Below are positions 25,384 to 34,870 of a stretch of DNA of 64,000 nucleotides, one piece after another. This DNA is from Pseudopelagicola sp. (GTDB lineage: Bacteria; Pseudomonadota; Alphaproteobacteria; Rhodobacterales; Rhodobacteraceae), in assembly GCA_026195905.1 (NCBI GenBank), contig JAPHRE010000054.1, positions 1-64,000 on the forward strand, in the 5' to 3' direction. Each line of letters opens with the position of its first letter. Position 1 is the first letter of the stretch. A program made the translations under genes and the position numbers. Under the pieces are notes generated by a model. That model did no database searches and had not been told where the DNA came from. It worked only from the letters and a program-made list of their open reading frames with translations.

Positions 25384-26502
25384 ATGATGCGTATCAACCC
25401 CGTGACCCGAATACTGACCTTGCCCACGCTGGCACGGTTGGGGCTGTTGTTGGTTCTTGTCGTCGCTGTTTTTCTGGCTGAAAGTTTCACAAGCCTGATG
25501 GAAAGAGCGTTGCGCTATGGCGGCGGAAGCTCTGATATTTTCGTGCTGCTGATGTATCAGGCGCCGGGAATCATTGATCTCGCGCTTGCGCTGGGCGTTT
25601 TGATTGCGCTGTTTTTCGCCCTCCTTGAGGCGCGCGACCGTGGCGAACTGATAATTCTCGCGACAAGCGGCGTGCGCTGGACCCGCGTATTGGGGTTTGT
25701 GCTGTGGTTTGGGTTTCTGGGGGGCTGTCTATCGGTATTCGTATCGGGGTTTGTCGTGCCTGTGGCGCGCTACGCAGAACGCCTCGCTATGACTGAACTA
25801 CGCGCAGAACATGTCATGGAGGCGATCGTTTCTCCGGGACCACGCAACGCGCGTCAGACGATCAAGGACATGACGTTCATCGCCACGCCGCCTGCGCATG
25901 CTGACCAATTGCGCGGTCAGCTTTTTAACTTCCTGCTAAACCCGGATAAATCGTGGCGCGCGGTGCAGTCTCAGGATTGGGACGTGATCGGGGAAGCCGG
26001 TCAAGACACCTATGAAATCCGCCTCAATACGACCGTTGCCTATGAATCACCGGGCCTATGGTCCCCGAATGAAGACCCGCCTTTTGTCTCCACCTTCCGG
26101 GTGCGCAATATGGGGTTCACATTCGAGATGGACGAGATTTTGCCAGTGGCCGAGAAAGCGTATCGGGACAATGAACAACCTGTTCGTTTTGCCGCTGGGG
26201 TTGATCCGCGCCTTGCAGAGATTTTTGCCCGCGCCTTGCTTGTGCCAATGGCGGCCCTGTTGGCCATTGTTGCGGTGTTGATGTCCGGGCGGGGTGTGCT
26301 TCGGTTCCTGACATTGCCCGCTGCGGTCATTTTGGTCTTTGTCTTTGATGTTTTGGGTCGCACCTTCCTGCGAGACCTGGTTGGCGTGGTGCCTGCCGGG
26401 CCTCTGGCTTTGGGCGCGGTGCTTGTCTATCTCGGACCCGCCTTGGCATTCGTCTTGGCAAAAGGAGAGGCCGTGATGCTTCCGGTGCGGGGCAAGACAT
26501 GA
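25384..26502 (+). CDS. LptF/LptG family permease (first of pair)
   Basis: A 372-residue protein of the YjgP/YjgQ family. It has three N-terminal membrane helices (~15-35, 55-80, 95-120), a periplasmic beta domain (~130-260) and three C-terminal helices. Such permeases work in pairs with the LptB ATPase to lift lipids from the inner membrane onto a periplasmic bridge. Canonical lptFG in this order normally lie beside lptD/surA/pdxA; here the pair ends a sphingolipid-like operon, so a dedicated paralogue is likely. Confidence 0.8.
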   Translation: MMRINPVTRILTLPTLARLGLLLVLVVAVFLAESFTSLMERALRYGGGSSDIFVLLMYQAPGIIDLALALGVLIALFFALLEARDRGELIILATSGVRWTRVLGFVLWFGFLGGCLSVFVSGFVVPVARYAERLAMTELRAEHVMEAIVSPGPRNARQTIKDMTFIATPPAHADQLRGQLFNFLLNPDKSWRAVQSQDWDVIGEAGQDTYEIRLNTTVAYESPGLWSPNEDPPFVSTFRVRNMGFTFEMDEILPVAEKAYRDNEQPVRFAAGVDPRLAEIFARALLVPMAALLAIVAVLMSGRGVLRFLTLPAAVILVFVFDVLGRTFLRDLVGVVPAGPLALGAVLVYLGPALAFVLAKGEAVMLPVRGKT

Positions 26503-27644
26503 TCGTGCGACAGTTCACGGGTATCGCAGCGCGTCAGATCATCTCCCTGCATCTGCGGAGCATTGCCTTCGTGATGTTCGTGTTGCTCACGGTGGCCATA
26601 GCGATTGATCTTGCCAAAAACCTCGACGAGGTGCGTCTGCGCGCCTCCGAGACCGATGCCGCATTTGGGCTTATGCTTGCCAAGTATCTTGGGTTTCGCG
26701 CGGTGGATATCGTGACCCGGCTTTTGCCGATGGCAAGCCTTGCTGGGGCATTCGTGGCCGAACTCTTGCGACATCAACGTATGGAGAACGTCATACTCTC
26801 CGCTGCGGGCGTTGGGCCAAGCCTTGTCTACGCGGCGCTTCTTGTCGTGGGGCTTGTGATCGGCTCCGTGCAGGCCGGGCTTGAAGGATGGCTGCGCCCT
26901 GCCGCGATCTGGGCGCAGGTTGATTTTGGTGTGGGAACCTATGCCAAACGGTTTCAACGCGGAGAGATGGGGCCGGAATGGTTCACGGATGAAACCCGCG
27001 CGATCCGCGCCACTGTGGTGCGCAGCGATACGCCGGAATTGCGCGACCTCATGATCTTCGACGGCATCGACCAAGAGGCGCTCACCAGCATTCTCTACGC
27101 ATCCCGCGCCGAGCCTGCGCAGACGCCACAGGGCTGGACGTTGTTCGACGTCGTACAATGGCAAGGCCCGCCGGGGGCACCTATGGTGCCAGAACGCCTC
27201 GACCGTGTGGATGTGACGTTCCCCTTGCTTCCGGTGCATGTGGAATACCATCAGGTGCTTGGATTCTACCTCCCCAACGCGGCGCTGCGGGAGGTGGCGA
27301 ACTTCCGAGAGGTTGCGCGATGGGCTGATGCCGAAACGGCGGTTGCCCGCCGCTATCTGGCGATCTTCCTGCCGGGCGTGTTTGCCTTTCTGGGCGCCTC
27401 CCTCTCGCAGGCAGGGCGCAGCGGCAGATTGATATCTTGGTGGCGGCTCTTGTCGCTTGGCGCATTTGGCTATGTCACGCTCGTATCGGTCAAATCCTTT
27501 TGGGCACTTGGCGAAGCCGGCGTCCTCGCGCCTTGGATTTCTGCGGGTGCGCCGCTCCTGTTCGCCTTCCTTTTCGCGTGCCTTATTCAGGCAGCGTTGA
27601 GCGGTCATATCCATGTTCCCCGTCGGCGGGGCCAAGCATCCTGA
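26499..27644 (+). CDS. LptF/LptG family permease (second of pair)
   Basis: A 381-residue permease of the same fold as its neighbour, with N-terminal helices at ~22-42, 60-85 and 100-122, a periplasmic domain to ~285 and C-terminal helices after ~295. The ATG overlaps the upstream stop (ATGA). The 3' end runs 62 bp into the convergent mscS gene, so the two mRNAs overlap tail to tail. No ATPase gene is adjacent; the general LptB would have to serve it. Confidence 0.8.
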   Translation: MIVRQFTGIAARQIISLHLRSIAFVMFVLLTVAIAIDLAKNLDEVRLRASETDAAFGLMLAKYLGFRAVDIVTRLLPMASLAGAFVAELLRHQRMENVILSAAGVGPSLVYAALLVVGLVIGSVQAGLEGWLRPAAIWAQVDFGVGTYAKRFQRGEMGPEWFTDETRAIRATVVRSDTPELRDLMIFDGIDQEALTSILYASRAEPAQTPQGWTLFDVVQWQGPPGAPMVPERLDRVDVTFPLLPVHVEYHQVLGFYLPNAALREVANFREVARWADAETAVARRYLAIFLPGVFAFLGASLSQAGRSGRLISWWRLLSLGAFGYVTLVSVKSFWALGEAGVLAPWISAGAPLLFAFLFACLIQAALSGHIHVPRRRGQAS

Positions 27645-29004
27645 CCTCGCGTTGTGGGAACGGAATGCTAATGCCGTGTTCGCGAAACGCATCCCACAGG
27701 GCAAGAAATACATTACCACGTATATTCGTAAGACCGCCGGTCGGATCGTCGATCCAGAATCGAAGCACATAATCGACAGAGCTATCCCCGAAACCAACGA
27801 TATGGCACACGGGCGTTTTCGGATGGCCAAGAACGCGCTTTACACCAACGGCCGCGTCAATGGCGATTTGCCGAACTTTATGCGGGTCGTCGCAATAGGC
27901 CGTGCCAAAATGGATATCCAGACGCACAAAAGCGTTCGAATGCGACCAGTTGACGACCTGCCCGGTGATAAGATCTTCGTTCGGGATCAGGTATTCCCGC
28001 CCGTCTCGCGTTACAACGCTGACATAGCGCGCGCCAAGGCTATTGATCCACCCAAAGGTCTCGCCAAGGCTGATGACATCGCCGGGTTTGATCGACTTGT
28101 CCAAAAGGATAATGATGCCCGACACAAGGTTGGACACGACTTTCTGTAGACCAAAGCCAAGGCCGACGCCGATAAACCCGGACATGAACGCAAGGCCGCG
28201 CATGTCAAATCCGATAAGCCCCAAACCAATCAGGAACGCGGCCGCATATAGAAGAACTTGCAGGAACTTTACGAAAAGAACCTGCATCGAGGGCGATATA
28301 TCAGCGTTCTTGCGAATACGATCTGCCGATTGAAGCGACAGGAACCGGGCAAGGGCGAGGGTCAGGCCAAGAATGATCGCGGCCTGAAGCACGATCCATG
28401 CGGAAATCCGCGTCTCACCAACGGTAAACGCGATCCTCTCCAAAAGCTGTACGGTGACATCCGAAAGCCCGAGGATCGTCAACGTGACCCAGATCCACGC
28501 TCCGTAGCGCAGTATGGCGCGCAAAAAGGAATTCTGGATAACGCGTAGCACCACCACCACAACAAGCCAGGCCGTTGACAGGTTCGCCAAAACCCCAAGA
28601 AGGTAGGACCGGCTTGGCCAAGTCACCTCGCGCATGATGAGAACGGTCATCCAGATCAGAATGACAAAAATAATAAGCCCAAGCCTGCGATGTGCCGAAA
28701 CAAGGTAGCGATAGCGCCACTTGGGCCAGCCTTCCCGCGCCTTGAGCCAATCATAGAGCCGCGGCTTCAGCAGTCGTGCCAGAAGAAGCGCCGCCACGAG
28801 AAGCGCAAGGGCAATCGCTGTTTGATACGCGTTCCAAGGCCGCAGAAGGCCCATGCCAAAATCAAGAACCTGATCCCAGAGGCCAAGTGCGATCTCGCGC
28901 GCATCCGGGTCTGCCGGGCCTGTGGCTGGCGGAGCGGCGACCTGTTCAAGCGCCGAGGGTTCCGAAGTCTCTGATATGGTGCCGGTTGCTGCGTCTTCTG
29001 TCAT
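27583..29004 (-). CDS. MscS family mechanosensitive channel
   Basis: A 473-residue membrane protein with an extended N-terminus (about five helices) followed by the MscS core: pore helix 'GFIGVGLGFGLQKVVSNLVSGI' near residue 293 and 'IILLDKSIKPGDVISLGETFGWINSLGARY' of the beta domain. It should release solutes on hypo-osmotic shock. The start MTEDAATG at 29004 is preferred over an upstream in-frame ATG because of its fit to an acidic cytoplasmic tail. The 3' end overlaps the convergent permease gene. Confidence 0.88.
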   Translation of the reverse strand: MTEDAATGTISETSEPSALEQVAAPPATGPADPDAREIALGLWDQVLDFGMGLLRPWNAYQTAIALALLVAALLLARLLKPRLYDWLKAREGWPKWRYRYLVSAHRRLGLIIFVILIWMTVLIMREVTWPSRSYLLGVLANLSTAWLVVVVVLRVIQNSFLRAILRYGAWIWVTLTILGLSDVTVQLLERIAFTVGETRISAWIVLQAAIILGLTLALARFLSLQSADRIRKNADISPSMQVLFVKFLQVLLYAAAFLIGLGLIGFDMRGLAFMSGFIGVGLGFGLQKVVSNLVSGIIILLDKSIKPGDVISLGETFGWINSLGARYVSVVTRDGREYLIPNEDLITGQVVNWSHSNAFVRLDIHFGTAYCDDPHKVRQIAIDAAVGVKRVLGHPKTPVCHIVGFGDSSVDYVLRFWIDDPTGGLTNIRGNVFLALWDAFREHGISIPFPQREVRMLGPADGEHGYDRSTLPE

Positions 29005-29141
29005 GGCCTGTCCTGCTATCGCTCTAGCGTCGCACGCAATTCCCCTTGTCACAAGGCTTTCCCGGCGCTGCCTCTTGCGAGACTCACTCAACGGGTATAT
29101 CCCGTCGCTATGACACGGATTTTTGACATGGATGACCGCGC

Positions 29142-29162
29142 ACGCCTGCCTTGGCGTTTTTT
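29142..29162 (+). terminator. short hairpin with T-run upstream of leuC
   Basis: ACGCC (29142-29146), a six-base loop, GGCGT (29153-29157) and five further T residues form a small terminator-like structure. It lies 91 bp before the leuC ATG, inside a 28-codon open frame (29110-29196). It may be an attenuator of leuC or chance; the stem is only 5 bp. Confidence 0.3.
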
Positions 29163-29253
29163 CGGCGCGACGCTGACCGTTCTTGCACGCCTATAAGGCG
29201 CGCTCAATCCTGTTGCCCAATACAATCTCATGACAATCCAGGGGAGAGGACAA

Positions 29254-30657
29254 ATGTCCCCCAAGACACTCTATGATAAAATCTGGGACGCACATGTTGC
29301 CCATGAATCCGAAGACGGCACCTGCCTGCTCTATATCGACCGTCACCTTGTGCACGAAGTGACCTCGCCGCAGGCCTTTGAAGGTCTGCGCATGGCGGGC
29401 CGGAGTGTGCGTGCGCCGGACAAAACCATTGCCGTGCCGGATCACAATGTTCCGACAACACTTGATCGCGCCAAAGGCATTGATAACGAAGAGAGCCGCA
29501 TTCAGGTTGATGCGCTTGATACCAACGCCAAGGAATTTGGGATTAACTACTACCCTGTGTCCGATGTGCGTCAGGGGATCGTGCATATCGTCGGCCCTGA
29601 ACAGGGCTGGACCCTTCCCGGCATGACCGTCGTATGTGGCGATAGCCATACCGCGACCCACGGAGCCTTTGGTGCCCTTGCGCACGGGATCGGCACGTCC
29701 GAGGTCGAGCACGTGCTCGCGACCCAGACCCTGATTCAGAAGAAATCCAAGAACATGAAGGTCGAGATCACCGGCAAGCTCAAGCCGGGCGTGACCCCCA
29801 AGGATGTGACGCTTGCCATCATCGGCGCGACCGGCACTGCGGGCGGGACGGGCTATGTCATTGAATATTGCGGTGACGTGATCCGCGATATGTCGATGGA
29901 AGGCCGTATGACCGTTTGCAACATGGCCATCGAAGGCGGCGCGCGCGCAGGTCTTATTGCGCCGGACGAGACGACTTTCGAATACGTCAAGGGCCGCCCT
30001 CATGCGCCCAAAGCCGGTCAGTTCGAACAGGCCGTCGAATATTGGAAAACCTTCTATACCGACGAAGGCGCAGAGTTTGACAAGGTCGTGACGTTGCGCG
30101 GCGAAGACATCCAGCCGGTCGTGACATGGGGAACGTCTCCCGAGGACGTATTGCCGATTACCGCAACCGTGCCCAGCCCCGAGGACTTTACCGGCGGCAA
30201 GGTCGAAGCGGCGCGCCGCGCGCTCGATTACATGGGGCTGACGCCGGGCCAAAAACTGACCGATATCGAGATCGACACTGTGTTTATCGGATCGTGCACC
30301 AATGGTCGTATCGAAGACCTGCGAGCGGTCGCCGAGGTCGTGAAGGGCAAAAAGATCAAGGATGGTATGCGCGCGATGATCGTGCCCGGATCCGGCCTTG
30401 TGCGCGCCCAGGCCGAAGAAGAGGGTCTTGCCGATATCTTCAAAGAGGCTGGTTTCGAGTGGCGCCTTGCAGGATGTTCCATGTGCCTTGCCATGAACCC
30501 CGATCAACTTGCCCCCGAAGAACGCTGCGCTTCGACATCCAACCGCAACTTCGAAGGTCGTCAGGGCTACAAGGGACGGACACACCTCGTCTCGCCCGGC
30601 ATGGCGGCTGCGGCGGCTCTGACCGGCAAGCTGACCGATGTGCGTGAGTTAATGTAA
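29254..30657 (+). CDS. leuC: 3-isopropylmalate dehydratase large subunit
   Basis: A 467-residue aconitase-family subunit that isomerises 2- to 3-isopropylmalate in leucine synthesis. The cluster cysteines are visible in 'FIGSCTNGR' and '[14 protein letters not shown]'. The ATG at 29254 (MSPKTLYDK) is chosen over one 24 bases earlier because GGGGAGAGG lies directly before it and the length matches Escherichia coli LeuC (466). It pairs with LeuD encoded 98 bp downstream. Confidence 0.97.
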   Translation: MSPKTLYDKIWDAHVAHESEDGTCLLYIDRHLVHEVTSPQAFEGLRMAGRSVRAPDKTIAVPDHNVPTTLDRAKGIDNEESRIQVDALDTNAKEFGINYYPVSDVRQGIVHIVGPEQGWTLPGMTVVCGDSHTATHGAFGALAHGIGTSEVEHVLATQTLIQKKSKNMKVEITGKLKPGVTPKDVTLAIIGATGTAGGTGYVIEYCGDVIRDMSMEGRMTVCNMAIEGGARAGLIAPDETTFEYVKGRPHAPKAGQFEQAVEYWKTFYTDEGAEFDKVVTLRGEDIQPVVTWGTSPEDVLPITATVPSPEDFTGGKVEAARRALDYMGLTPGQKLTDIEIDTVFIGSCTNGRIEDLRAVAEVVKGKKIKDGMRAMIVPGSGLVRAQAEEEGLADIFKEAGFEWRLAGCSMCLAMNPDQLAPEERCASTSNRNFEGRQGYKGRTHLVSPGMAAAAALTGKLTDVRELM

Positions 30658-30680
30658 CCTTAACGGCAGCGGGATTCGGT

Positions 30681-30720
30681 ACTGTCGCGATACAGACGCA
30701 ATACCGACGTGATACCGAAC
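30681..30720 (+). repeat. AATACnnACG periodic repeat, copy 1
   Basis: Within the leuC-leuD gap the sequence GATACAGACG, CAATACCGACG, TGATACCGAAC repeats with an ~11-bp period, preceded by ACTGTCGC. The same arrangement, with one extra unit, occurs in opposite orientation at 45851-45890. I see no strong hairpin in it. Function unknown. Confidence 0.6.
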
Positions 30721-30755
30721 CCCGTTTGAGCGCCCTAAGGGGCAGGAGAAACAAG

Positions 30756-31361
30756 ATGGAAAAGTTCCAAAAACTGCATGGTGTCGCGGCACCTATGCCG
30801 CTCGTAAACATCGACACAGACATGATTATCCCCAAGGTTTTCTTGAAAACAATCAAACGGTCTGGCCTCGGTGTGAACCTCTTTGACGAGATGCGCTATG
30901 ATCGCGACGGCAACGAAATCGCCGATTTCGTCCTCAACCAACCCAAATACCGCAACGCCGAAATCCTCGTGGCGGGGGACAATTTTGGCTGCGGTTCCAG
31001 CCGCGAACACGCGCCTTGGGCGATTGCGGACTTCGGAATAAAGTGTGTGATTTCAACGTCTTTTGCCGATATTTTCTTCAACAACTGCTTCAAGAACGGC
31101 ATCCTTCCGATTGTGTTGCCGCAAGAGCAGGTGGACCTGCTGATGGAAGATGCAGAGCGCGGCGAAAACGCCCGCATCACGGTCGATCTTGAGGCTCAGG
31201 AAATCACGACATCGGATGGCCGGGTCCTTCCCTTCGAGGTCGACGCATTCAAGAAGCACTGCCTCCTGAACGGGCTTGATGATATCGGTCTGACGATGAA
31301 AAACGTTTCTGCAATTGATGCATTTGAAGCCAAAGCCCAAGCCGAGCGCCCCTGGGTCTAA
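30756..31361 (+). CDS. leuD: 3-isopropylmalate dehydratase small subunit
   Basis: A 201-residue swivel-domain subunit. '[15 protein letters not shown]' at residue ~18 and '[17 protein letters not shown]' near residue 75 are the family signatures. The ATG at 30756 has AGGAGA 7 bases upstream and gives the standard length. A perfect-stem hairpin follows the stop. Separate leuC and leuD with an extended gap is usual in this lineage. Confidence 0.97.
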   Translation: MEKFQKLHGVAAPMPLVNIDTDMIIPKVFLKTIKRSGLGVNLFDEMRYDRDGNEIADFVLNQPKYRNAEILVAGDNFGCGSSREHAPWAIADFGIKCVISTSFADIFFNNCFKNGILPIVLPQEQVDLLMEDAERGENARITVDLEAQEITTSDGRVLPFEVDAFKKHCLLNGLDDIGLTMKNVSAIDAFEAKAQAERPWV

Positions 31362-31385
31362 CGCTTCAATTGTGGCAAAATGAAT

Positions 31386-31413
31386 ATGGGCAGCCCCAAC
31401 CTCGGCTGCCCAT
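31386..31413 (+). terminator. hairpin after leuD
   Basis: ATGGGCAGCC (31386-31395) pairs perfectly with GGCTGCCCAT (31404-31413) around an eight-base loop, 25 bp after the leuD stop. The T-tract is weak, so it may stop transcription inefficiently or protect the 3' end. Confidence 0.65.
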
Positions 31414-31711
31414 AGTGCTATCTAAAAATACTGACTGCACAAAGACTTAGGTCTCGTCTATTGGCCCTTGTTTTGTTGTGTCTAAAGGCTGCCGCGCTCA
31501 AGATGCCGCGCTTTTTCAATGGTGTTTTCTCGCATCACATTGAACAGGAGTGTGGCTCTGATTTTGTATCTTGGAAACTAAGCCTTGAGCCAAGCCGTGA
31601 ATAAAGGCAAGATTGAGGCAAGAATGAGGCAACCCGTCAGAGCAGGCGGGATCAAGTTGGAACAAGCTCTCGGCAACGTATCGTGGGTGTCCAGTTTGAA
31701 GGAAAAGAGTA
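31414..31711. other. intergenic region, no gene seen
   Basis: The stretch from the leuD hairpin to the next gene shows no credible reading frame or RNA gene. The promoter of the membrane-protein gene should lie here; I cannot point to a clear -35/-10 pair. Confidence 0.5.
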
Positions 31712-32545
31712 GTGGTCGGAAAACTGATTAGCGCATTGACGCGCGCAGTCCTTGTGGCGTTGCTTTTAGCGACGCCGGCATTGGTATTGCCCAATGTCAC
31801 CACGGACTCGATTCACATTGTCGTTCTATTTTCTCTGTTCGCGGGTGGTTTGATTCTGATCGAATACTACTCGACTTATCCTAGCATCATTGAGTTCCGA
31901 TATGCGCCGCCTTTCAATAGGTTACGCTTCATCGCGCTGTTTTTGACGGTCTTCACTCTCTCGATTGTCGCGCGTGGACAGTATGAACCAAGTGCTTTGA
32001 CAGGGTTCCTGCGAACGCTTGGAATTATCGTGGGGGATGCAATCGACTTTCCGTATTCGCCGGTGCGATTGATGGTGATCATGCTTCCTGACGATGCATC
32101 CACAGACCTTGTCATCGCGGTTCGGACCGCTTCGGGGATTGCCTATCTTGTCTCATTGGCGGCATTGACCGTATTTTTCTTTTATGTGCGCATCCTTGGG
32201 TGGCCTGCGCGCAATGGGGCGTTCAATGTGTGGATCAATTTGCCCTTGTTTGATCCAACGGCCGGCGGAGATGTCCTGCCGCGGCTACAGCGTGATGGTC
32301 GTCTTAACATCGCGTTAGGGTTTCTTATGCCATTCCTGATCCCGGCGATTGTTCAGATGATGTCGGACCTTGTGGACCCGATTTATCTTGATGATCCAAT
32401 GACTTTGATTTGGACGATAAGCGCATGGGCCTTCATCCCCGCAAGTCTGATCATGCGCGGCATGGCAATGGGGCGCGTCGCGGATATGATCAACGAAAAC
32501 CGGCGTCGGGTCTATGCCGCCTCGCAGGTCTTGCACGTCGCCTAA
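31712..32545 (+). CDS. integral membrane protein of unknown function
   Basis: A 277-residue protein with about six hydrophobic segments (roughly 12-30, 36-56, 70-87, 140-158, 196-214, 228-250). I do not recognise the family. The GTG start follows AAGGAAAAG. The next open frame overlaps its end and encodes a secreted phosphatase-like protein, so the two may be co-expressed. It lies between leuD and leuB, where this lineage often carries unrelated genes. Confidence 0.65.
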   Translation: MVGKLISALTRAVLVALLLATPALVLPNVTTDSIHIVVLFSLFAGGLILIEYYSTYPSIIEFRYAPPFNRLRFIALFLTVFTLSIVARGQYEPSALTGFLRTLGIIVGDAIDFPYSPVRLMVIMLPDDASTDLVIAVRTASGIAYLVSLAALTVFFFYVRILGWPARNGAFNVWINLPLFDPTAGGDVLPRLQRDGRLNIALGFLMPFLIPAIVQMMSDLVDPIYLDDPMTLIWTISAWAFIPASLIMRGMAMGRVADMINENRRRVYAASQVLHVA

Positions 32546-33600
32546 GATATGCCGCCCTTTGTATTCTGAGCGGTTTATGCGCTTTTGAGACGCGCGCCGA
32601 AACGGTGCGGGTTGCAACGTATCAAACCGAATTATCACGTGATGGACCGGGCCTTATGCTGCGCGATATCCTGCGGGAAGACGCGCAGGCGCTCGCGGTG
32701 GCCGGTGCGATTGCCCATATCCGGCCCGATATCCTTGTTTTACAGGGTATTGACTATGACCATCATGGCTATGGTGTGCAGGCTCTCATGGCTTTGATTG
32801 CCAAGCAGGGGGTCACATACCCGTATCATTTTGCGGCACGCCCCAACTCGGGGATGGCCACTGATCTTGATATGAACGGCGACGGCTACCGGGGCGGACC
32901 GCGTGATTCACAAGGCTTTGGGCGGTATGCAGGCCATCGTGGAATGGCGGTGCTTTCAAAATGGCCTGTGATCACACAAGGCTTTCGCAACATGAGCGCG
33001 ACCCTTTGGAAGGACTTGCCCGGTTCGGTGTTGCCAGTATGGCCCGATGGTAAGCCGTTCCCCTCGCAAGCGGCGCAGGATATTCAACGCTTGTCACACG
33101 TCGGGCATTGGGACGTGCCGATAGCGATGCCTTCGGCAGCCCCGCTTCACATTCTCGCGTTTCACGCGACGCCGCCTGTTTTTGATGGACCAGAAGACCA
33201 GAACGGACGACGCAATGCGGATGAAATCCGGTTCTGGCAGCTTTACCTTGATGGCGGTATCGGAGCTGCGCCCAAGGGCCGTTTTGTCATAGCGGGTATT
33301 GCCAATGTTGACCCTGAGCGCGGAGCGGGGCGCGCGCAGGCCATACGGGATTTGCTTTCTGATCCGCGCCTCCAAGATCCGGTGCCCACGTCCCCTGCCC
33401 ACGGAACCAGAACCGTCGACTGGCCGGAGCCAGACCCCGGCGATATGAGGGCGAGCTATATTCTGCCTTCAGTGGAGCTGGATGTGGTTGCTAAAGGGGT
33501 ATTTTGGCCCGCCCCAGAAACGCCCGAGGCGGATTTTCTTCAACATGACGGAGAAGATGCCAGTCGCCACCGGATTGTGTGGGTCGACCTCGACCTGTGA
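32410..33600 (+). CDS. secreted endonuclease/exonuclease/phosphatase-fold protein
   Basis: The open frame covers 396 codons, but the real protein probably begins within 32,518-32,550, where 'RRLRYAALCILSGLCAFETRA' reads as a signal peptide. The mature part starts 'VRVATYQTELSRDGPGL' and continues with EEP-fold features ('DILVLQGIDYDHHGYG', 'GHRGMAVLSKWP', a late 'HRIVWVDLDL'). A late His-Arg-Ile-Val-Trp ending is typical of the family, which cleaves phosphodiester or phosphomonoester bonds. The coordinates follow the only clear upstream ATG; no ATG, GTG or TTG codon occurs in frame just before the signal peptide, which is odd. Confidence 0.65.
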   Translation: MDDKRMGLHPRKSDHARHGNGARRGYDQRKPASGLCRLAGLARRLRYAALCILSGLCAFETRAETVRVATYQTELSRDGPGLMLRDILREDAQALAVAGAIAHIRPDILVLQGIDYDHHGYGVQALMALIAKQGVTYPYHFAARPNSGMATDLDMNGDGYRGGPRDSQGFGRYAGHRGMAVLSKWPVITQGFRNMSATLWKDLPGSVLPVWPDGKPFPSQAAQDIQRLSHVGHWDVPIAMPSAAPLHILAFHATPPVFDGPEDQNGRRNADEIRFWQLYLDGGIGAAPKGRFVIAGIANVDPERGAGRAQAIRDLLSDPRLQDPVPTSPAHGTRTVDWPEPDPGDMRASYILPSVELDVVAKGVFWPAPETPEADFLQHDGEDASRHRIVWVDLDL

Positions 33601-33756
33601 AGGGTGGGCCGTGTGGGTGTGTCGTTGCAACGTTGATTGCTTGGTATCCATTCCATTTTTGAAAGTGAGGAAGCGGGCATATTTTCTTCGTTTCTTGATC
33701 TTTTGAGCGTGCCCCGGTAGGCCAAGCGCAAGCAATTTCATCAAGGACGGAAACCC

Positions 33757-34860
33757 ATGAGCAACCCTTCCCTTCTCATCCTCGCTGGCGACGGCATCGG
33801 CCCTGAAGTCATGGCCGAGGTCCAACGGATCATCGATTGGTATGGAGATAAACGCGGCCTTGCGTTCGACGTCAGCGAAGATCTGGTGGGCGGCGCGGCC
33901 TATGATGTACATGGTGTGCCACTGCACGATGACACGATGGCCAAGGCGCAAGGCGTCGACGCGGTGCTTCTTGGGGCCGTGGGTGGCCCAAAATACGATG
34001 TGCTCGACTTCTCGGTAAAACCGGAACGTGGCTTGCTTCGTTTGCGCAAGGAAATGGACCTCTTCGCGAACTTGCGTCCAGCGCAGTGTTTCGATGCTCT
34101 CGCAGATTTCTCGTCGCTGAAAAAAGACATCGTGGCCGGTCTGGATATCATGATCGTGCGCGAACTTACGTCGGGTTCGTATTTTGGCGAGCCACGCGGC
34201 ATCTTTATCGAGAATAATGAGCGGGTTGGCATCAACACCCAGCGCTATACCGAGTCAGAGATTGATCGCGTCGCGCGCGCCGCCTTTGAGTTGGCCCGCA
34301 AACGCAACAAGAAGCTCTGCTCGATGGAGAAGGCCAATGTGATGGAATCCGGCATCCTTTGGCGCGATGTCGTGACCGAGGTGCATGCCGATTATGAGGA
34401 TGTAGAGCTTTCGCATATGTATGCCGACAACGGCGCGATGCAGCTTGTTCGCGCACCAAAGCAATTTGATGTGATCCTGACTGATAACCTCTTTGGTGAT
34501 CTCCTGTCTGATTGCGCCGCGATGCTGACTGGGTCGCTTGGCATGCTGCCTTCGGCATCGCTTGGTGCGCCAATGGAAAACGGTCGTCCCAAGGCGCTCT
34601 ATGAACCGGTCCACGGATCGGCGCCGGACATTGCGGGTCAAGCCAAAGCAAACCCGAGCGCGTGTATCCTGAGCTTTGCAATGGCGCTGCGCTATAGCTT
34701 TGACCAAGGTGCCGAGGCGGATCGCCTTGAGGCTGCGGTGGAGAAGGTTCTTGCCGATGGTGTGCGGACTGCTGACCTGATGCAGGCGGATGGCGGCACA
34801 CCTGTGTCAACGTCCGAGATGGGCAGCGCGATCATCGCTGCGCTGGATGCGAGCCTCTAA
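33757..34860 (+). CDS. leuB: 3-isopropylmalate dehydrogenase
   Basis: A 367-residue NAD-dependent decarboxylating dehydrogenase, the third leucine-specific step. '[14 protein letters not shown]' at the N-terminus, '[11 protein letters not shown]', '[15 protein letters not shown]' and the family signature around '[30 protein letters not shown]' are all present. AAGGACGGAAACCC precedes the ATG. A hairpin directly after the stop separates it from the convergent Na/Pi cotransporter gene. Confidence 0.97.
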   Translation: MSNPSLLILAGDGIGPEVMAEVQRIIDWYGDKRGLAFDVSEDLVGGAAYDVHGVPLHDDTMAKAQGVDAVLLGAVGGPKYDVLDFSVKPERGLLRLRKEMDLFANLRPAQCFDALADFSSLKKDIVAGLDIMIVRELTSGSYFGEPRGIFIENNERVGINTQRYTESEIDRVARAAFELARKRNKKLCSMEKANVMESGILWRDVVTEVHADYEDVELSHMYADNGAMQLVRAPKQFDVILTDNLFGDLLSDCAAMLTGSLGMLPSASLGAPMENGRPKALYEPVHGSAPDIAGQAKANPSACILSFAMALRYSFDQGAEADRLEAAVEKVLADGVRTADLMQADGGTPVSTSEMGSAIIAALDASL

Positions 34861-34870
34861 GTATTTGAGA

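Noticed and set aside
26427-27830. 467-codon minus-strand frame across the LptG-like gene
   Set aside because: It is antisense to a clear permease gene, with low-complexity basic composition typical of GC-rich shadow frames.
29191-30585. 464-codon minus-strand frame across leuC
   Set aside because: It is a shadow of leuC, whose product has all catalytic cysteines.
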